Positions 22,990 to 30,065 of a stretch of 45,485 bases of DNA are shown piece by piece. Below the pieces are notes generated by a model, which saw nothing but the letters and a program-made list of their open reading frames with translations, made no database searches and was not told where the DNA came from. This stretch comes from Methylobacterium sp. WL119 (GTDB lineage: Bacteria > Pseudomonadota > Alphaproteobacteria > Rhizobiales > Beijerinckiaceae), in the NCBI RefSeq assembly GCF_008039875.1, contig NZ_VRUU01000034.1:1-45485 (forward strand), given 5' to 3'. Each line of letters opens with the position of its first letter. The first letter of the stretch is position 1. A program made the translations under genes and the position numbers.

Positions 22990-23433
22990 ATGCCGCCGCC
23001 TGCCCGCCCCTCTGCCAAGCCATCAGACCTCGATCAGATCGTCGCCGAGACCGCGGCGCGCGTCGCCGACAGCACGATCGTGGCCTTGCAAAGCATGTTC
23101 TCGGAGTCGTTCGTCCGGGGCGTGATCGAGCGGGAGGCCAAGATCGCGGTTCAGGCCGCTTTTCTCGCCGAGGCCGAGCGCGCCCGGATCGGCACGTCCG
23201 CACCGTCGCCTCAGCCCGAGCCATCGAAGGCGGTTCAGCAGCCGGTGTCTCGCCCCACCGCCTATCGGATCAACGGTGCGATGAAGGAACTCGGGGTCGG
23301 CCGGACCAAGCTCTACGAACTGATCGCCTCTGGTGCGCTACCAGCCCGGAAGCGGGACGGCGTGACGTACATCCGCGCGGTGGACCTCGAAGCCTACGCG
23401 GATGGGCAACCGATCATGGGGGGTGCGCAATAA
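22990..23433 (+). CDS. Protein with C-terminal helix-turn-helix
   Basis: The ATG at 22990 gives 147 residues. The N-terminal 75 residues are a helical coiled-coil region (FVRGVIEREAKIAVQAAFLA). The C-terminus (MKELGVGRTKLYELIASGAL, PARKRDGVTYIRAVDLEAYA) is an excisionase/AlpA-type winged helix with the GALPxRKxxGxxYI..DLxAY signature. It closes the replication operon; likely a DNA-binding regulator or accessory protein. Confidence 0.78.
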   Translation: MPPPARPSAKPSDLDQIVAETAARVADSTIVALQSMFSESFVRGVIEREAKIAVQAAFLAEAERARIGTSAPSPQPEPSKAVQQPVSRPTAYRINGAMKELGVGRTKLYELIASGALPARKRDGVTYIRAVDLEAYADGQPIMGGAQ

Positions 23434-23504
23434 TGATAGCGCACACGCAAACGGCGGGGCTCTCACCCCGCCGCACGATCCCGATGTCGCTTCTGACTCT
23501 ACCG

Positions 23505-23603
23505 TCAGAGCCAGACGAAGACGCCTACCGTTCCGATGACGGTGCCGACGAGGCCGAGGGCGAAGGCTCCGATCATCGCGTAGTTGAACAGCTTCAATTG
23601 CAT
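23505..23603 (-). CDS. 32-residue single-pass membrane peptide
   Basis: A frame from ATG (23601-23603) to TGA (23505-23507): MQLKLFNYAMIGAFALGLVG then TVIGTVGVFVWL. One hydrophobic helix with GxxxG/GTVxGT spacing. The gene is shorter than most gene finders accept. It lies 22 bp downstream of the secreted-protein gene at 23625 on the same strand. Possible holin-like or signal-anchor peptide; role unknown. Confidence 0.5.
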   Translation of the reverse strand: MQLKLFNYAMIGAFALGLVGTVIGTVGVFVWL

Positions 23604-23624
23604 GCCTGTGAACCTGTCAGCCGA

Positions 23625-23891
23625 TCAGCAGCGGTTTCCGCCAGCGGTCTGGCCGTACTGCTTCACTGGGAAGTGCTGCTGGTTAGCGTTGCCTTCGGCA
23701 GCCGAACTCATCGGGCAGGTCGCCGGGTCACGGTGGAAGCCAGCATCGTAACCGTTGAACGACCCCGTCGTCTCAACCTCGTAGGGCGAGAACCCGGTGT
23801 AGCGGGCGGGCCGATCATAGGCCATTGCAGACGAGATCGAGGCAACGCCAACAACAAGGGCGGTGGCGATGGCGGCGATACGGGTCTTCAT
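23625..23891 (-). CDS. Small secreted protein
   Basis: From the ATG at 23889-23891 the protein has 88 residues (an ATG four codons upstream gives 92). MKTRIAAIATALVVGVASIS ends in a Sec cleavage site at SAMAYD. The mature part carries two cysteines (PATCPMSS and NRC at the end). It points against the flanking plus-strand phage genes, so it may be a lysogenic-conversion-type cargo. Function unknown. Confidence 0.65.
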   Translation of the reverse strand: MKTRIAAIATALVVGVASISSAMAYDRPARYTGFSPYEVETTGSFNGYDAGFHRDPATCPMSSAAEGNANQQHFPVKQYGQTAGGNRC

Positions 23892-24034
23892 GGTCGTATT
23901 CAAACTCCTGTGCAGGACAATCCCTGGATCGGGCCTGTTTCCTTCTGCTTGAAACTAAGATGGGGTGCCGATTTCATTCTCGACGTGACGCCGCGCACGC
24001 GCCGACGTGGATTAAAATACCTTGGAGCACAAGC

Positions 24035-24241
24035 ATGAACCAGCGCGAACGCGCCGCCTATAACGCTGGCCTACGTGCTGCCATCCATGCCGCCCGTACC
24101 GGTGCGATCACGATGGAGACCGCGCCGGGCTCGACGGACGTGCGCAAGCAGGCTGCGGTCGCCGCCCTCTACGCCTTCGCCGAGAGCGCCGAGGCGCTGG
24201 CCCTCGCTTCGAAGCCCGATCCAACCCATGAGGAACCGTGA
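24035..24241 (+). CDS. Small hypothetical protein, start of the RLxxLE gene run
   Basis: A 68-residue protein (MNQRERAAYNAGLRAAIHAA then AVAALYAFAESAEALALASK), helical and alanine-rich, without the RLxxLE motif of the following genes. Its stop shares one base with the next ATG (TGATG). Related small proteins occur in phages of this group; role unknown. Confidence 0.6.
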   Translation: MNQRERAAYNAGLRAAIHAARTGAITMETAPGSTDVRKQAAVAALYAFAESAEALALASKPDPTHEEP

Positions 24242-24498
24242 TGAACGACCTGCACAAGCGTCTCGCCAAGCTGGAGGTGGCAACCGCGCCGCCGGCCATC
24301 CCTCGTCAGACCTGCCGGTTCCTGATGGAGGGGCCTGCCGGATTGCCGCCTGAGGATGCCGTCGCGTTCCTGCGTTCGAGCGGACACGAGGTGCGGGACG
24401 AGGACTTCAACATCATCCGGGTCGTCACCGACGCCGAGAACGGTCAGCCGATCAATCTGCCGTTGCGCGACCGCACGGCGGAGGTCCGTCAGGGATAG
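24241..24498 (+). CDS. RLxxLE-family protein 1
   Basis: An 85-residue protein starting MNDLHKRLAKLEVATAPP. The body (CRFLMEGPAGLPPEDAVAFL, RSSGHEVRDEDFNIIRVV) is similar to that of the gene at 25003: both have F..E.P.G.P..D.VA.L...GH...D.D. The shared N-terminal helix and body show that the two are paralogues separated by the DUF5681 gene. A small beta-alpha fold is likely. Function unknown. Confidence 0.65.
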   Translation: MNDLHKRLAKLEVATAPPAIPRQTCRFLMEGPAGLPPEDAVAFLRSSGHEVRDEDFNIIRVVTDAENGQPINLPLRDRTAEVRQG

Positions 24499-24577
24499 TC
24501 CCGCGCCTGTATTTCTCCTGTACTATCAGGCGCATGACAGTGGCCGCAGGCATCAGCTTTAGCGTGGATCGAAGGAC

Positions 24578-25006
24578 ATGGCGGAGAACATAACGCAGTT
24601 CGAGAAGGGACAGAGCGGCAACCCGAGCGGGCGGCCGAAGGGCTCGCGCAACCGCACGTCCCTGGCGATGGAGGCCATCCTGGAGGGCGAGGGCGAGGCC
24701 CTGACCCGGAAGGCGATCGAGATGGCCTTGGACGGTGACGGCCCGGCGCTGCGGCTCTGCATGGATCGGCTGATGCCCGCGCGGAAGGATCGCCCTGTCA
24801 CGTTCGAGTTGCCGGCGATCGAGAGCACCGCCGACATCCCCAAGGCCACGAGTGCGCTGCTCCACGCGGTGTCCTCGGGCGACCTCACGCCATCCGAGGC
24901 GGCCGATGTCGGCAAGGCGATCGACGCGCACGTGAAGGCCATTGAGGCGCACGAGTTCGCGGAACGCCTCGCCGCCCTGGAACAGGCATCTGGAGGAAAG
25001 CGATGA
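24578..25006 (+). CDS. DUF5681-family phage protein
   Basis: A 142-residue protein. FEKGQSGNPSGRPKGSRNRT is the signature of DUF5681, a domain found near terminase genes of phages and in transfer regions, where it may act as a small packaging or DNA-binding component; this role is not proved. The remaining part is helical (VKAIEAHEFAERLAALEQAS). Overlaps the next gene by four bases. No terminase large subunit follows, which is what one would expect in a complete phage. Confidence 0.85.
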   Translation: MAENITQFEKGQSGNPSGRPKGSRNRTSLAMEAILEGEGEALTRKAIEMALDGDGPALRLCMDRLMPARKDRPVTFELPAIESTADIPKATSALLHAVSSGDLTPSEAADVGKAIDAHVKAIEAHEFAERLAALEQASGGKR

Positions 25007-25344
25007 CACCACGTGTGATGGACAGGCTGACCCGCCTGGAAGCGGAGACTGCACCCCCTTCAGCCGGCAAGCACCTCGTCTTTCAGGTCGAAGCCCCGCC
25101 TGGGACGCCGCTCAGCGATATCGTCGCCCTCCTGAAAGCCCGCGGTCACGCCATCCACGACGGCGACGACGCCTTCGTCATGAACGTTGGGGCCTACCGC
25201 ATGGCCGAGGGCGACCCGCCGCGGGATTTGTCGCCTGCCATCCTGACGGAGGAGGCGCGTGCGAAGGCCGGGGCAGCCGGCCAGTGGCCGAAAACCTGCG
25301 CCGCCTTCACCTTCCAGTTGGACCGGCCGAGGAACGTGCAATGA
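25003..25344 (+). CDS. RLxxLE-family protein 2
   Basis: A 113-residue protein. MTPRVMDRLTRLEAETAPPS is the shared start; HLVFQVEAPPGTPLSDIVAL, KARGHAIHDGDDAFVMNVGA resembles the body of the protein at 24241. The C-terminus has an extra 35 residues ending RPRNVQ. Four-base overlaps on both sides place it in one transcript. Confidence 0.65.
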   Translation: MTPRVMDRLTRLEAETAPPSAGKHLVFQVEAPPGTPLSDIVALLKARGHAIHDGDDAFVMNVGAYRMAEGDPPRDLSPAILTEEARAKAGAAGQWPKTCAAFTFQLDRPRNVQ

Positions 25345-25826
25345 CCCCGAAGCTGATCGAGCGTCTGAACCGCCTGGAAGCCGGACAGGCGGGGCGCACC
25401 GGTCAGGGACTGGCCTCCCATGAGTTGACCCAGGTCTGGCTCCGGGCCGTCGCCATTGCGCTGGGCGGCTATCCTCGGCCGCAGTCCTCGGCACCGCCGC
25501 ACTCGGAGGACTCCTACAGCGACGGCTTCGCTCGGGCGCTCGGGTATGCCGATCACGACGACATGGAGGCCCAGGCCGAAGCGAACCCCGAGGAGTGGGG
25601 CCAGCGGATCGAGCGGGCGGACGCTGCCCTGTGCACATGGTACGGGGCGGACGCCTGCCCTGATCCGCAGAGCTGCAGTTCCCAGGTGATGACCGCGGCG
25701 CTGAATGAGTGGGCCGGGGCGAAGGCGCAGAACCCTGACTGGCCCGAGGCAGACGACAGCGGCACCCTCGCCCGCGCGCTCGCCGCCTACGGCGTTCCGG
25801 CCGAGCTCACGGAGGCGCGCACATGA
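25341..25826 (+). CDS. RLxxLE-family protein 3
   Basis: A 161-residue acidic protein from the ATG at 25341. MTPKLIERLNRLEAGQAGRT is the shared start. The body contains SYSDGFARALGYADHDDMEA, which matches SIAEGVARALGYQHVREMWA in the next gene, so this pair is a second set of paralogues. Three cysteines (LCTWYGAD, CPDPQSCSS). Function unknown. Confidence 0.65.
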   Translation: MTPKLIERLNRLEAGQAGRTGQGLASHELTQVWLRAVAIALGGYPRPQSSAPPHSEDSYSDGFARALGYADHDDMEAQAEANPEEWGQRIERADAALCTWYGADACPDPQSCSSQVMTAALNEWAGAKAQNPDWPEADDSGTLARALAAYGVPAELTEART

Positions 25827-26254
25827 CCCCGAACCTGATGACGCGGCTGACCCGGCTCGAAGGGCAGGCCGTTCCACCTCCTGCCGCCGCCAACACCTTC
25901 ACCCCCGGCATCCGACTGTTGCTGCTGCTCTTGGCCGTCCACACAGGCAGCCTCCGGCCCAAGCAGTCCATAGCCGAGGGCGTAGCGCGGGCGCTCGGTT
26001 ACCAGCACGTCAGGGAGATGTGGGCTGCGATGCAGGCCGACGGGACCGCCTTGATTGAATGGAACTGCCGACATCGCGAGGCGGTCACGCTGCTTCTGAG
26101 GCAGCGGAACGGCGGACCATCAGCCGGAATGGACCACAACGAGGTGGCGATCCAATCCTTGATCGCGGACATGCCCGAGGCGTTCCAGGCGTACCCCTAC
26201 CTCGTAGACGCAGAGCCGGCGATCAGCCTCGCGACGGAATGGGTGAGCCTATGA
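25823..26254 (+). CDS. RLxxLE-family protein 4
   Basis: A 143-residue protein starting MTPNLMTRLTRLEGQAVPPP. A leucine-rich stretch (IRLLLLLLAVHTGSL) precedes the GVARALGY segment it shares with the gene at 25341. It is flanked by ATGA overlaps. The hydrophobic stretch is too short to be a sure membrane span. Confidence 0.65.
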   Translation: MTPNLMTRLTRLEGQAVPPPAAANTFTPGIRLLLLLLAVHTGSLRPKQSIAEGVARALGYQHVREMWAAMQADGTALIEWNCRHREAVTLLLRQRNGGPSAGMDHNEVAIQSLIADMPEAFQAYPYLVDAEPAISLATEWVSL

Positions 26255-26487
26255 TGCCAACCATCCTCAAAAAGCGCCTGGCCGCTTTGGAGGCTACCCG
26301 AGAGGCCATGCCCAGGCGCTACATGCTTGATGAGATCGAGGCCGCCCGGCTCCGGTATGAAGCCCTTCTGGAGGAGCCGTGCGAGTGTACCCCACAGCAG
26401 GCGGCCTACTACGCGACCCGGACGCTGAAGGAGAGCGCTGCGGACTATGATGCCGTGCTTAAGGGCGCACCCGCGCCGTGGCTCTGA
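26251..26487 (+). CDS. RLxxLE-family protein 5
   Basis: A 78-residue protein starting MMPTILKKRLAALEATREAM. The rest (EAARLRYEALLEEPCECTPQ, AAYYATRTLKESAADYDAVL) is helical with a CEC pair. It carries the shared N-terminal helix but a body unlike proteins 1-4. Its end overlaps the next, doubtful gene. Confidence 0.6.
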   Translation: MMPTILKKRLAALEATREAMPRRYMLDEIEAARLRYEALLEEPCECTPQQAAYYATRTLKESAADYDAVLKGAPAPWL

Positions 26488-26693
26488 CCTCCACCTACGC
26501 AGCTACGTCGTTCGCGTACCTCAGCGTCACCGGCCTGGAACTGACGGCGGACGAGTGGGCGGCGCGGCATGTGGACTGTCGGATCTGTGTCACGGATCGT
26601 CCCGAGAAGGCCGGGGGTACGATCCCTCGGCTGCACGTGCCCATAATGTTGCAGACGCTGCATGATTGTAGGGAGAATACGGACGTAAGTTAG
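26478..26693 (+). CDS. Possible small protein closing the phage-like run
   Basis: A 71-residue frame from a GTG at 26478, overlapping the previous gene by 10 bp. YLSVTGLELTADEWAARHVD, CRICVTDRPEKAGGTIPRLH has a CxxC and reasonable composition. No ATG supports it. It lies just upstream of the Crp/Fnr gene. Confidence 0.4.
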   Translation: MALTSTYAATSFAYLSVTGLELTADEWAARHVDCRICVTDRPEKAGGTIPRLHVPIMLQTLHDCRENTDVS

Positions 26694-26768
26694 CATTTTT
26701 CATCAAAAGACAGTTTGAGATGGCGGATTTCCTACATAGTCGTTCCGGTTAAATTCTACCGAGGCGAG

Positions 26769-27533
26769 ATGCAGCAGGTGCTAACCCAGAAGCTGGAAGG
26801 CTTCGAGGACCTATCGGATGGCGATCGCCGAGCCTTGGATGGCTTGGCGCCACGCATTCGGCAGGTCGGTGCACGGGTCGATTTGGTCCGAGAAGGCGAT
26901 GAACCCGAGAACGTCCATCTGATCCTTGATGGCCTCGCTTGCCGCTACAAGGTGCTCCCGAACGGCAAGCGCCAGATCATGGCACTGCTGGTTCCAGGAG
27001 ATTTCTGCGATCTAAACGTGTTCATTCTCGACCAGATGGACCACAACATCGGCACGATCTCCGCGTGTCATGTCGTCGACATCCCGCGTCGGGCAATCGA
27101 GGAGATTACCCAGGCCCATCCGCAGATCACGCGGGCCTTCTGGTGGTGCGGTCTCGTCGATGAGGCGGTACTTCGAGAATGGCTGGTCAACCTTGGTGGC
27201 CGTACGCCGGTGCAGCGTATCGCTCATCTTCTCTGCGAACTGTTGGTTAGGCTCGATGCGGTGGGAAAAGTCACGAACGACAGCTACCCCTTTCCGTTCA
27301 CGCAGGTGGAGCTTGCGGATGCGATGGGCTTGTCCGCCGTTCACGTGCACCGTACGCTTGGCGAGCTTCGTGAACTCGGCCTGATCACGCTCAAACGACG
27401 GGTTCTGACGATCCATGATGTCGAGCAGCTCAAGTCGTTCTGCGGCTTTACGCCGAACTACCTCCACCTCAAGAACACTCGTTGGGGCGCACGCCGGAGC
27501 AAGCCGTGGCTGAACCAGCTACGGGAAAGTTAG
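26769..27533 (+). CDS. Crp/Fnr-family transcriptional regulator
   Basis: The ATG at 26769 (MQQVLTQKLEGFEDLSDGDR) gives 254 residues. Residues about 30-125 are a cyclic-nucleotide-binding-like beta roll (ENVHLILDGLACRYKVLPNG, KRQIMALLVPGDFCDLNVFI). Residues about 175-235 are a Crp winged helix (FTQVELADAMGLSAVHVHRT, LGELRELGLITLKRR). The C-terminus (FCGFTPNYLHL) is typical of many such proteins in Methylobacterium. No CxxC cluster of oxygen-sensing FNR is present. Target unknown; these often answer to stress or metabolism. Confidence 0.9.
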   Translation: MQQVLTQKLEGFEDLSDGDRRALDGLAPRIRQVGARVDLVREGDEPENVHLILDGLACRYKVLPNGKRQIMALLVPGDFCDLNVFILDQMDHNIGTISACHVVDIPRRAIEEITQAHPQITRAFWWCGLVDEAVLREWLVNLGGRTPVQRIAHLLCELLVRLDAVGKVTNDSYPFPFTQVELADAMGLSAVHVHRTLGELRELGLITLKRRVLTIHDVEQLKSFCGFTPNYLHLKNTRWGARRSKPWLNQLRES

Positions 27534-27535
27534 GC

Positions 27536-27799
27536 ATGGATGCGCGCGACAACGTCGAGGCGTTGCTCGTGCTGCAGCCGATCGCTGTCGATACCGGCAG
27601 CCCAGACCGGGAAGGGCGCTTGGTTCTCGCCAACGGCCTGCTGATTGCCGTGCTGGTGCGTCTCGATACCCCCGAGCACGAGGTGGGCCCGGGCTGGTTC
27701 GTGGAGGCGGCCTTCGGACGTCTCTTCGGAGTGTCAGCGCCGATCTTCGCCACGCTGGAGGAGGCCACGCGATGGCTGCGTCAGCACCGAAAAGTATGA
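27536..27799 (+). CDS. Small hypothetical protein
   Basis: An 87-residue protein starting at the ATG at 27536, three bases after the Crp/Fnr stop, so the two are co-transcribed. VLANGLLIAVLVRLDTPEHE and GPGWFVEAAFGRLFGVSAPI, FATLEEATRWLRQH give a beta-alpha-beta layout. No family recognised. Confidence 0.65.
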   Translation: MDARDNVEALLVLQPIAVDTGSPDREGRLVLANGLLIAVLVRLDTPEHEVGPGWFVEAAFGRLFGVSAPIFATLEEATRWLRQHRKV

Positions 27800-27961
27800 C
27801 TGAGGCAGGGACGTCGCAAATTCCCGTTCAACCGGATGACGCGATACCGTTCCCGGTGGCACGGCGAGGGCCTTTTCACGCGATCACGAGTAGATCTACG
27901 ACCCACCCGACCCAGTCGTAACGCTAACCAATCGGACGTCGCCTCAAAGCCGTTCCAAGCC

Positions 27962-28237
27962 TTACTCCTCTGACTGTTCCGGCTCGGGGATTGGAGTGTC
28001 ACCCATCCATAGTCCTGCGAATGCCAAGGTTGCCGTATAGACGACCGTGTTTTGCTCGTCGCGCACCATGACCATGAACGCTTGTTGATCCCCCGCTTTG
28101 GGGATCTTGGTATTGGCAATTTCTGGCAGTACACATATTGCCTCATGCCGGGCTGCTTCGGGCGTCTCGCACTGTGTGCCTTCCGCATCGCGTCGGAACG
28201 CGACCCCATCGTGGATGTCGAAGTAGTAGCGCTTCAT
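27962..28237 (-). CDS. DUF6894-family protein
   Basis: A 91-residue protein. MKRYYFDIHDGVAFRRDAEG, then ARHEAICVLPEIAN and FMVMVRDEQNTVVYTATLAF is the standard DUF6894 layout (YYFDIHDG start, EA.xEA helix, V.DE...V..a.l). Members are small and numerous in Rhizobiales genomes; function unknown. A homologue lies divergently at 28603. Confidence 0.85.
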   Translation of the reverse strand: MKRYYFDIHDGVAFRRDAEGTQCETPEAARHEAICVLPEIANTKIPKAGDQQAFMVMVRDEQNTVVYTATLAFAGLWMGDTPIPEPEQSEE

Positions 28238-28602
28238 ATAGTGATCCTTGTTCTTTGAGAAGATTTAACTTCCTCCGATGCTTGGTTGTTTATGTGTACC
28301 CATAAAAACGTGCGGATATATCCTGTTTGCTTACCAGGCAAGGGCGACCTTTAAAAAAGCGTATGACCTCGGCTGAAGGATGGTACGACAACTCCACGCT
28401 AAAGAACCCCTCATTCCGAGTGGCGATCATATCGTTCGCATGTACAGTGCGTCATATGGCCGATCCGACTAAAATCCGTCAATTGAGCAGTCGCAGCTGG
28501 TTCGGATCTGGTACCCGACTGCGCAATCGAGCGCATCGACCCTTGGCACGCGCACGAGTGAGGGTTCAGTAGCCCCCCGCCCAATTGACGGCGGAGATCG
28601 GC
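28238..28602. other. Divergent intergenic region between two DUF6894 genes
   Basis: No coding frame is supported. The part near 28260-28350 is AT-rich and may hold both promoters. CCGTCAATTG at 28476-28485 recurs as its inverse, CAATTGACGG, at 28582-28591, giving a 10-bp inverted pair about 96 bp apart with the second copy 11 bp before the GTG start at 28603. Confidence 0.4.
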
Positions 28603-28854
28603 GTGCCTCGCTACCACTTCAATATTTATGACGGCAAGGAATACCTAGATAAAGATGGATTTGAATTGCTTTCGTGGGAGCAAGCCCGGCATGAAGCAAT
28701 TCGATTAGCAGGAGAGATATTCCAACACACGGCAGGCCAAATATCTCTTGGCGAAGACTGGCGGATGGAGGTAACTGACGAAAAGGGTCTGATACTTTTT
28801 CGCCTCGATTTCACCGTCTTGGACGCGGCTGCTGTGCCATCTAGGAAAACTTGA
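28603..28854 (+). CDS. DUF6894-family protein
   Basis: An 83-residue protein from a GTG at 28603 (VPRYHFNIYDGKEYLDKDGF). LSWEQARHEAIRLAGEIFQH and DWRMEVTDEKGLILFRLDF complete the family pattern. Its stop shares a base with the ATG of a tiny membrane peptide gene (TGATG). Confidence 0.85.
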   Translation: MPRYHFNIYDGKEYLDKDGFELLSWEQARHEAIRLAGEIFQHTAGQISLGEDWRMEVTDEKGLILFRLDFTVLDAAAVPSRKT

Positions 28855-28946
28855 TGCCACCCCTTATCCCTGGAAGCTGGATTGTTCTTGGAACGCTTTT
28901 ATCACTGCAGTGTGCTCTAGCCGTATTGATGGCTTTTAGTGCTTGA
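28854..28946 (+). CDS. 30-residue single-pass membrane peptide
   Basis: A frame from ATG (28854) to TGA (28944-28946): MPPLIPGSWIVLGTLLSLQC then [10 protein letters not shown]. Almost all is one hydrophobic helix. The TGATG junction with the DUF6894 gene and an 8-bp overlap with the next gene suggest coupled translation of all three. No family recognised. Confidence 0.5.
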   Translation: MPPLIPGSWIVLGTLLSLQCALAVLMAFSA

Positions 28947-29175
28947 ACCTGAAAACGTCTTACCCCTTGAGGTCCAAGAGGCAACAGCTTTACGCCTACA
29001 AACGATTGCAGGATTGCTCGACCTCCCTATTGCCCGCTTCTTCGATGGGGAAACATCGCAGAGCCACGGGGATGTAATGGAGCTTCTCCACCTATGGCAG
29101 AAGCTTCGAACTGGTCAGGATCGTAGATCGGCCCTGGACTATCTACGATGGATTGCCGTGGACAGCGGAGACTAA
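28939..29175 (+). CDS. Small regulator-like protein
   Basis: A 78-residue protein from a GTG at 28939 ([20 protein letters not shown]). [20 protein letters not shown] looks like the C-terminal helix of an XRE-type domain (a truncated HTH with the P...FF position), followed by [20 protein letters not shown], similar to the gene at 10339. It overlaps the membrane peptide gene. Function unknown. Confidence 0.6.
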   Translation: MLEPENVLPLEVQEATALRLQTIAGLLDLPIARFFDGETSQSHGDVMELLHLWQKLRTGQDRRSALDYLRWIAVDSGD

Positions 29176-29210
29176 GTCGCGTCGGGTGGCAGTATGCGGG
29201 CTCTGCACGC

Positions 29211-29324
29211 CTAGAAATAATCCGTTTCCCGAGTGCCCTTTGAACGCGCTCGCCCGGCGAATGTAGCCGACGACCGTGCCCGGGTCGCGGTGCCCGGACT
29301 GGTCCATGATCCGGGCGAGATTGG
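29211..29324 (-). pseudogene. Integrase C-terminal fragment (tail copy 3)
   Basis: Reads [20 protein letters not shown] then [20 protein letters not shown]. This matches the C-terminus of the integrase at 30021-30998 ([36 protein letters not shown]), including the catalytic SGHRD and the Tyr. The frame no longer stops at the FL position, and the rest of the gene is missing: upstream is the DUF2513 gene. It is the most diverged of three tail copies. Confidence 0.75.
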
Positions 29325-29330
29325 AACTGG

Positions 29331-29711
29331 TCACAGATCCAATCCCAGCCGTTCCTTCGCGACGTGCTTGAGGTAGGCAGTTCCGAGATCCTTCAGCAGG
29401 CCGAACGTCCAGCCACCCATCTTGCTCGCGCCGTCCTTCGTCCGCTTCCACACCTCAGGGTCGCGAACCGTGTCGAGGAAGTCGTGACCTTCCCATGTGA
29501 GATCGATGTTCTGGCAACGCCAATGGCTGGCTAGCGGTGCGCTTCTGATGCAGGTCACAAGGCCCGCATCTTCCATCAGGCGAATATGATCCGCGACCTG
29601 ATGAGGCTCAGCCTCGCCGAGATCGTCCCGCAGAGACGCTGAACTCGGCTTCTGCGGTTCTGCCTCTAGCGCCAGAAGGATGTTCCGTACGAGATCCATA
29701 TCGCACTTCAT
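29331..29711 (-). CDS. DUF2513-family protein
   Basis: The ATG at 29709-29711 overlaps the stop of integrase tail copy 2 (ATGA), giving 126 residues. [34 protein letters not shown], and [20 protein letters not shown] match DUF2513, a winged-helix-like family frequent in prophages and islands; many members have a helical C-terminus like [19 protein letters not shown]. Probably a passenger regulator; function unproved. Confidence 0.85.
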   Translation of the reverse strand: MKCDMDLVRNILLALEAEPQKPSSASLRDDLGEAEPHQVADHIRLMEDAGLVTCIRSAPLASHWRCQNIDLTWEGHDFLDTVRDPEVWKRTKDGASKMGGWTFGLLKDLGTAYLKHVAKERLGLDL

Positions 29712-29752
29712 AGAAACCCGCTCCCCGCATGATCCTTGAAGGCGTTTGCTCG
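29708..29752 (-). repeat. Integrase 3'-end repeat, tail copy 2
   Basis: This 45-bp stretch encodes [14 protein letters not shown] and a TGA that overlaps the DUF2513 ATG. It differs from the last 45 bp of the intact integrase gene (30021-30065) at about seven positions, most of them synonymous. Only the tail is present; it follows the stop of the membrane-protein gene at 29773 after about 20 bp. Confidence 0.85.
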
Positions 29753-29772
29753 CACTCAAGCCTATCCCTATT

Positions 29773-30024
29773 TCACCGGGAAGGCGGCTCAGAAAGCCAA
29801 GCCTCAATCCGCGCCGCCAAGCGATCCGCGCGACTGTAAGGATCGGCTACGAACCAGATAACGCCTGCGAACATGGCCGCGCCGGCATAGATCCCCTTGG
29901 CATCGAACAAAATCACCCCAAACATGAGGCAAACACAGGCGAGGGCCACGGACAGCCATTTTAGGATGGATGAGATGCGGGCACGCCGGATCTCCCCTGC
30001 CCATCGCTCCCGGCTGGACTTCAC
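29773..30024 (-). CDS. Two-pass membrane protein, integrase passenger
   Basis: An 83-residue protein from a GTG (30022-30024) that overlaps the integrase stop (GTGA). Residues about 20-40 ([20 protein letters not shown]) and 43-62 ([20 protein letters not shown]) are two membrane segments; the N-terminus is basic ([20 protein letters not shown]) and the C-terminus amphipathic. No known family. The coupling to a recombinase and the flanking tail copy suggest cargo. Confidence 0.7.
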   Translation of the reverse strand: MKSSRERWAGEIRRARISSILKWLSVALACVCLMFGVILFDAKGIYAGAAMFAGVIWFVADPYSRADRLAARIEAWLSEPPSR

Positions 30025-30065
30025 AGGAACCCACTTCCTGCATGATCCTTGAAGGCGTTGGCCCG
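30021..30065 (-). repeat. Integrase 3'-end repeat, reference copy
   Basis: The last 45 bp of the intact integrase gene ([14 protein letters not shown] plus stop). Copies occur at 29708-29752 (about 84 percent identity) and, as part of a longer fragment, at 29211-29324. Each copy is followed by a short gene coupled to its stop, in the two nearer cases. Confidence 0.8.

Noticed and set aside
28476..28591. The CCGTCAATTG inverted pair as a transposon end pair.
   Set aside because: The enclosed DNA has no transposase and is only about 96 bp long; no flanking target duplication was seen.
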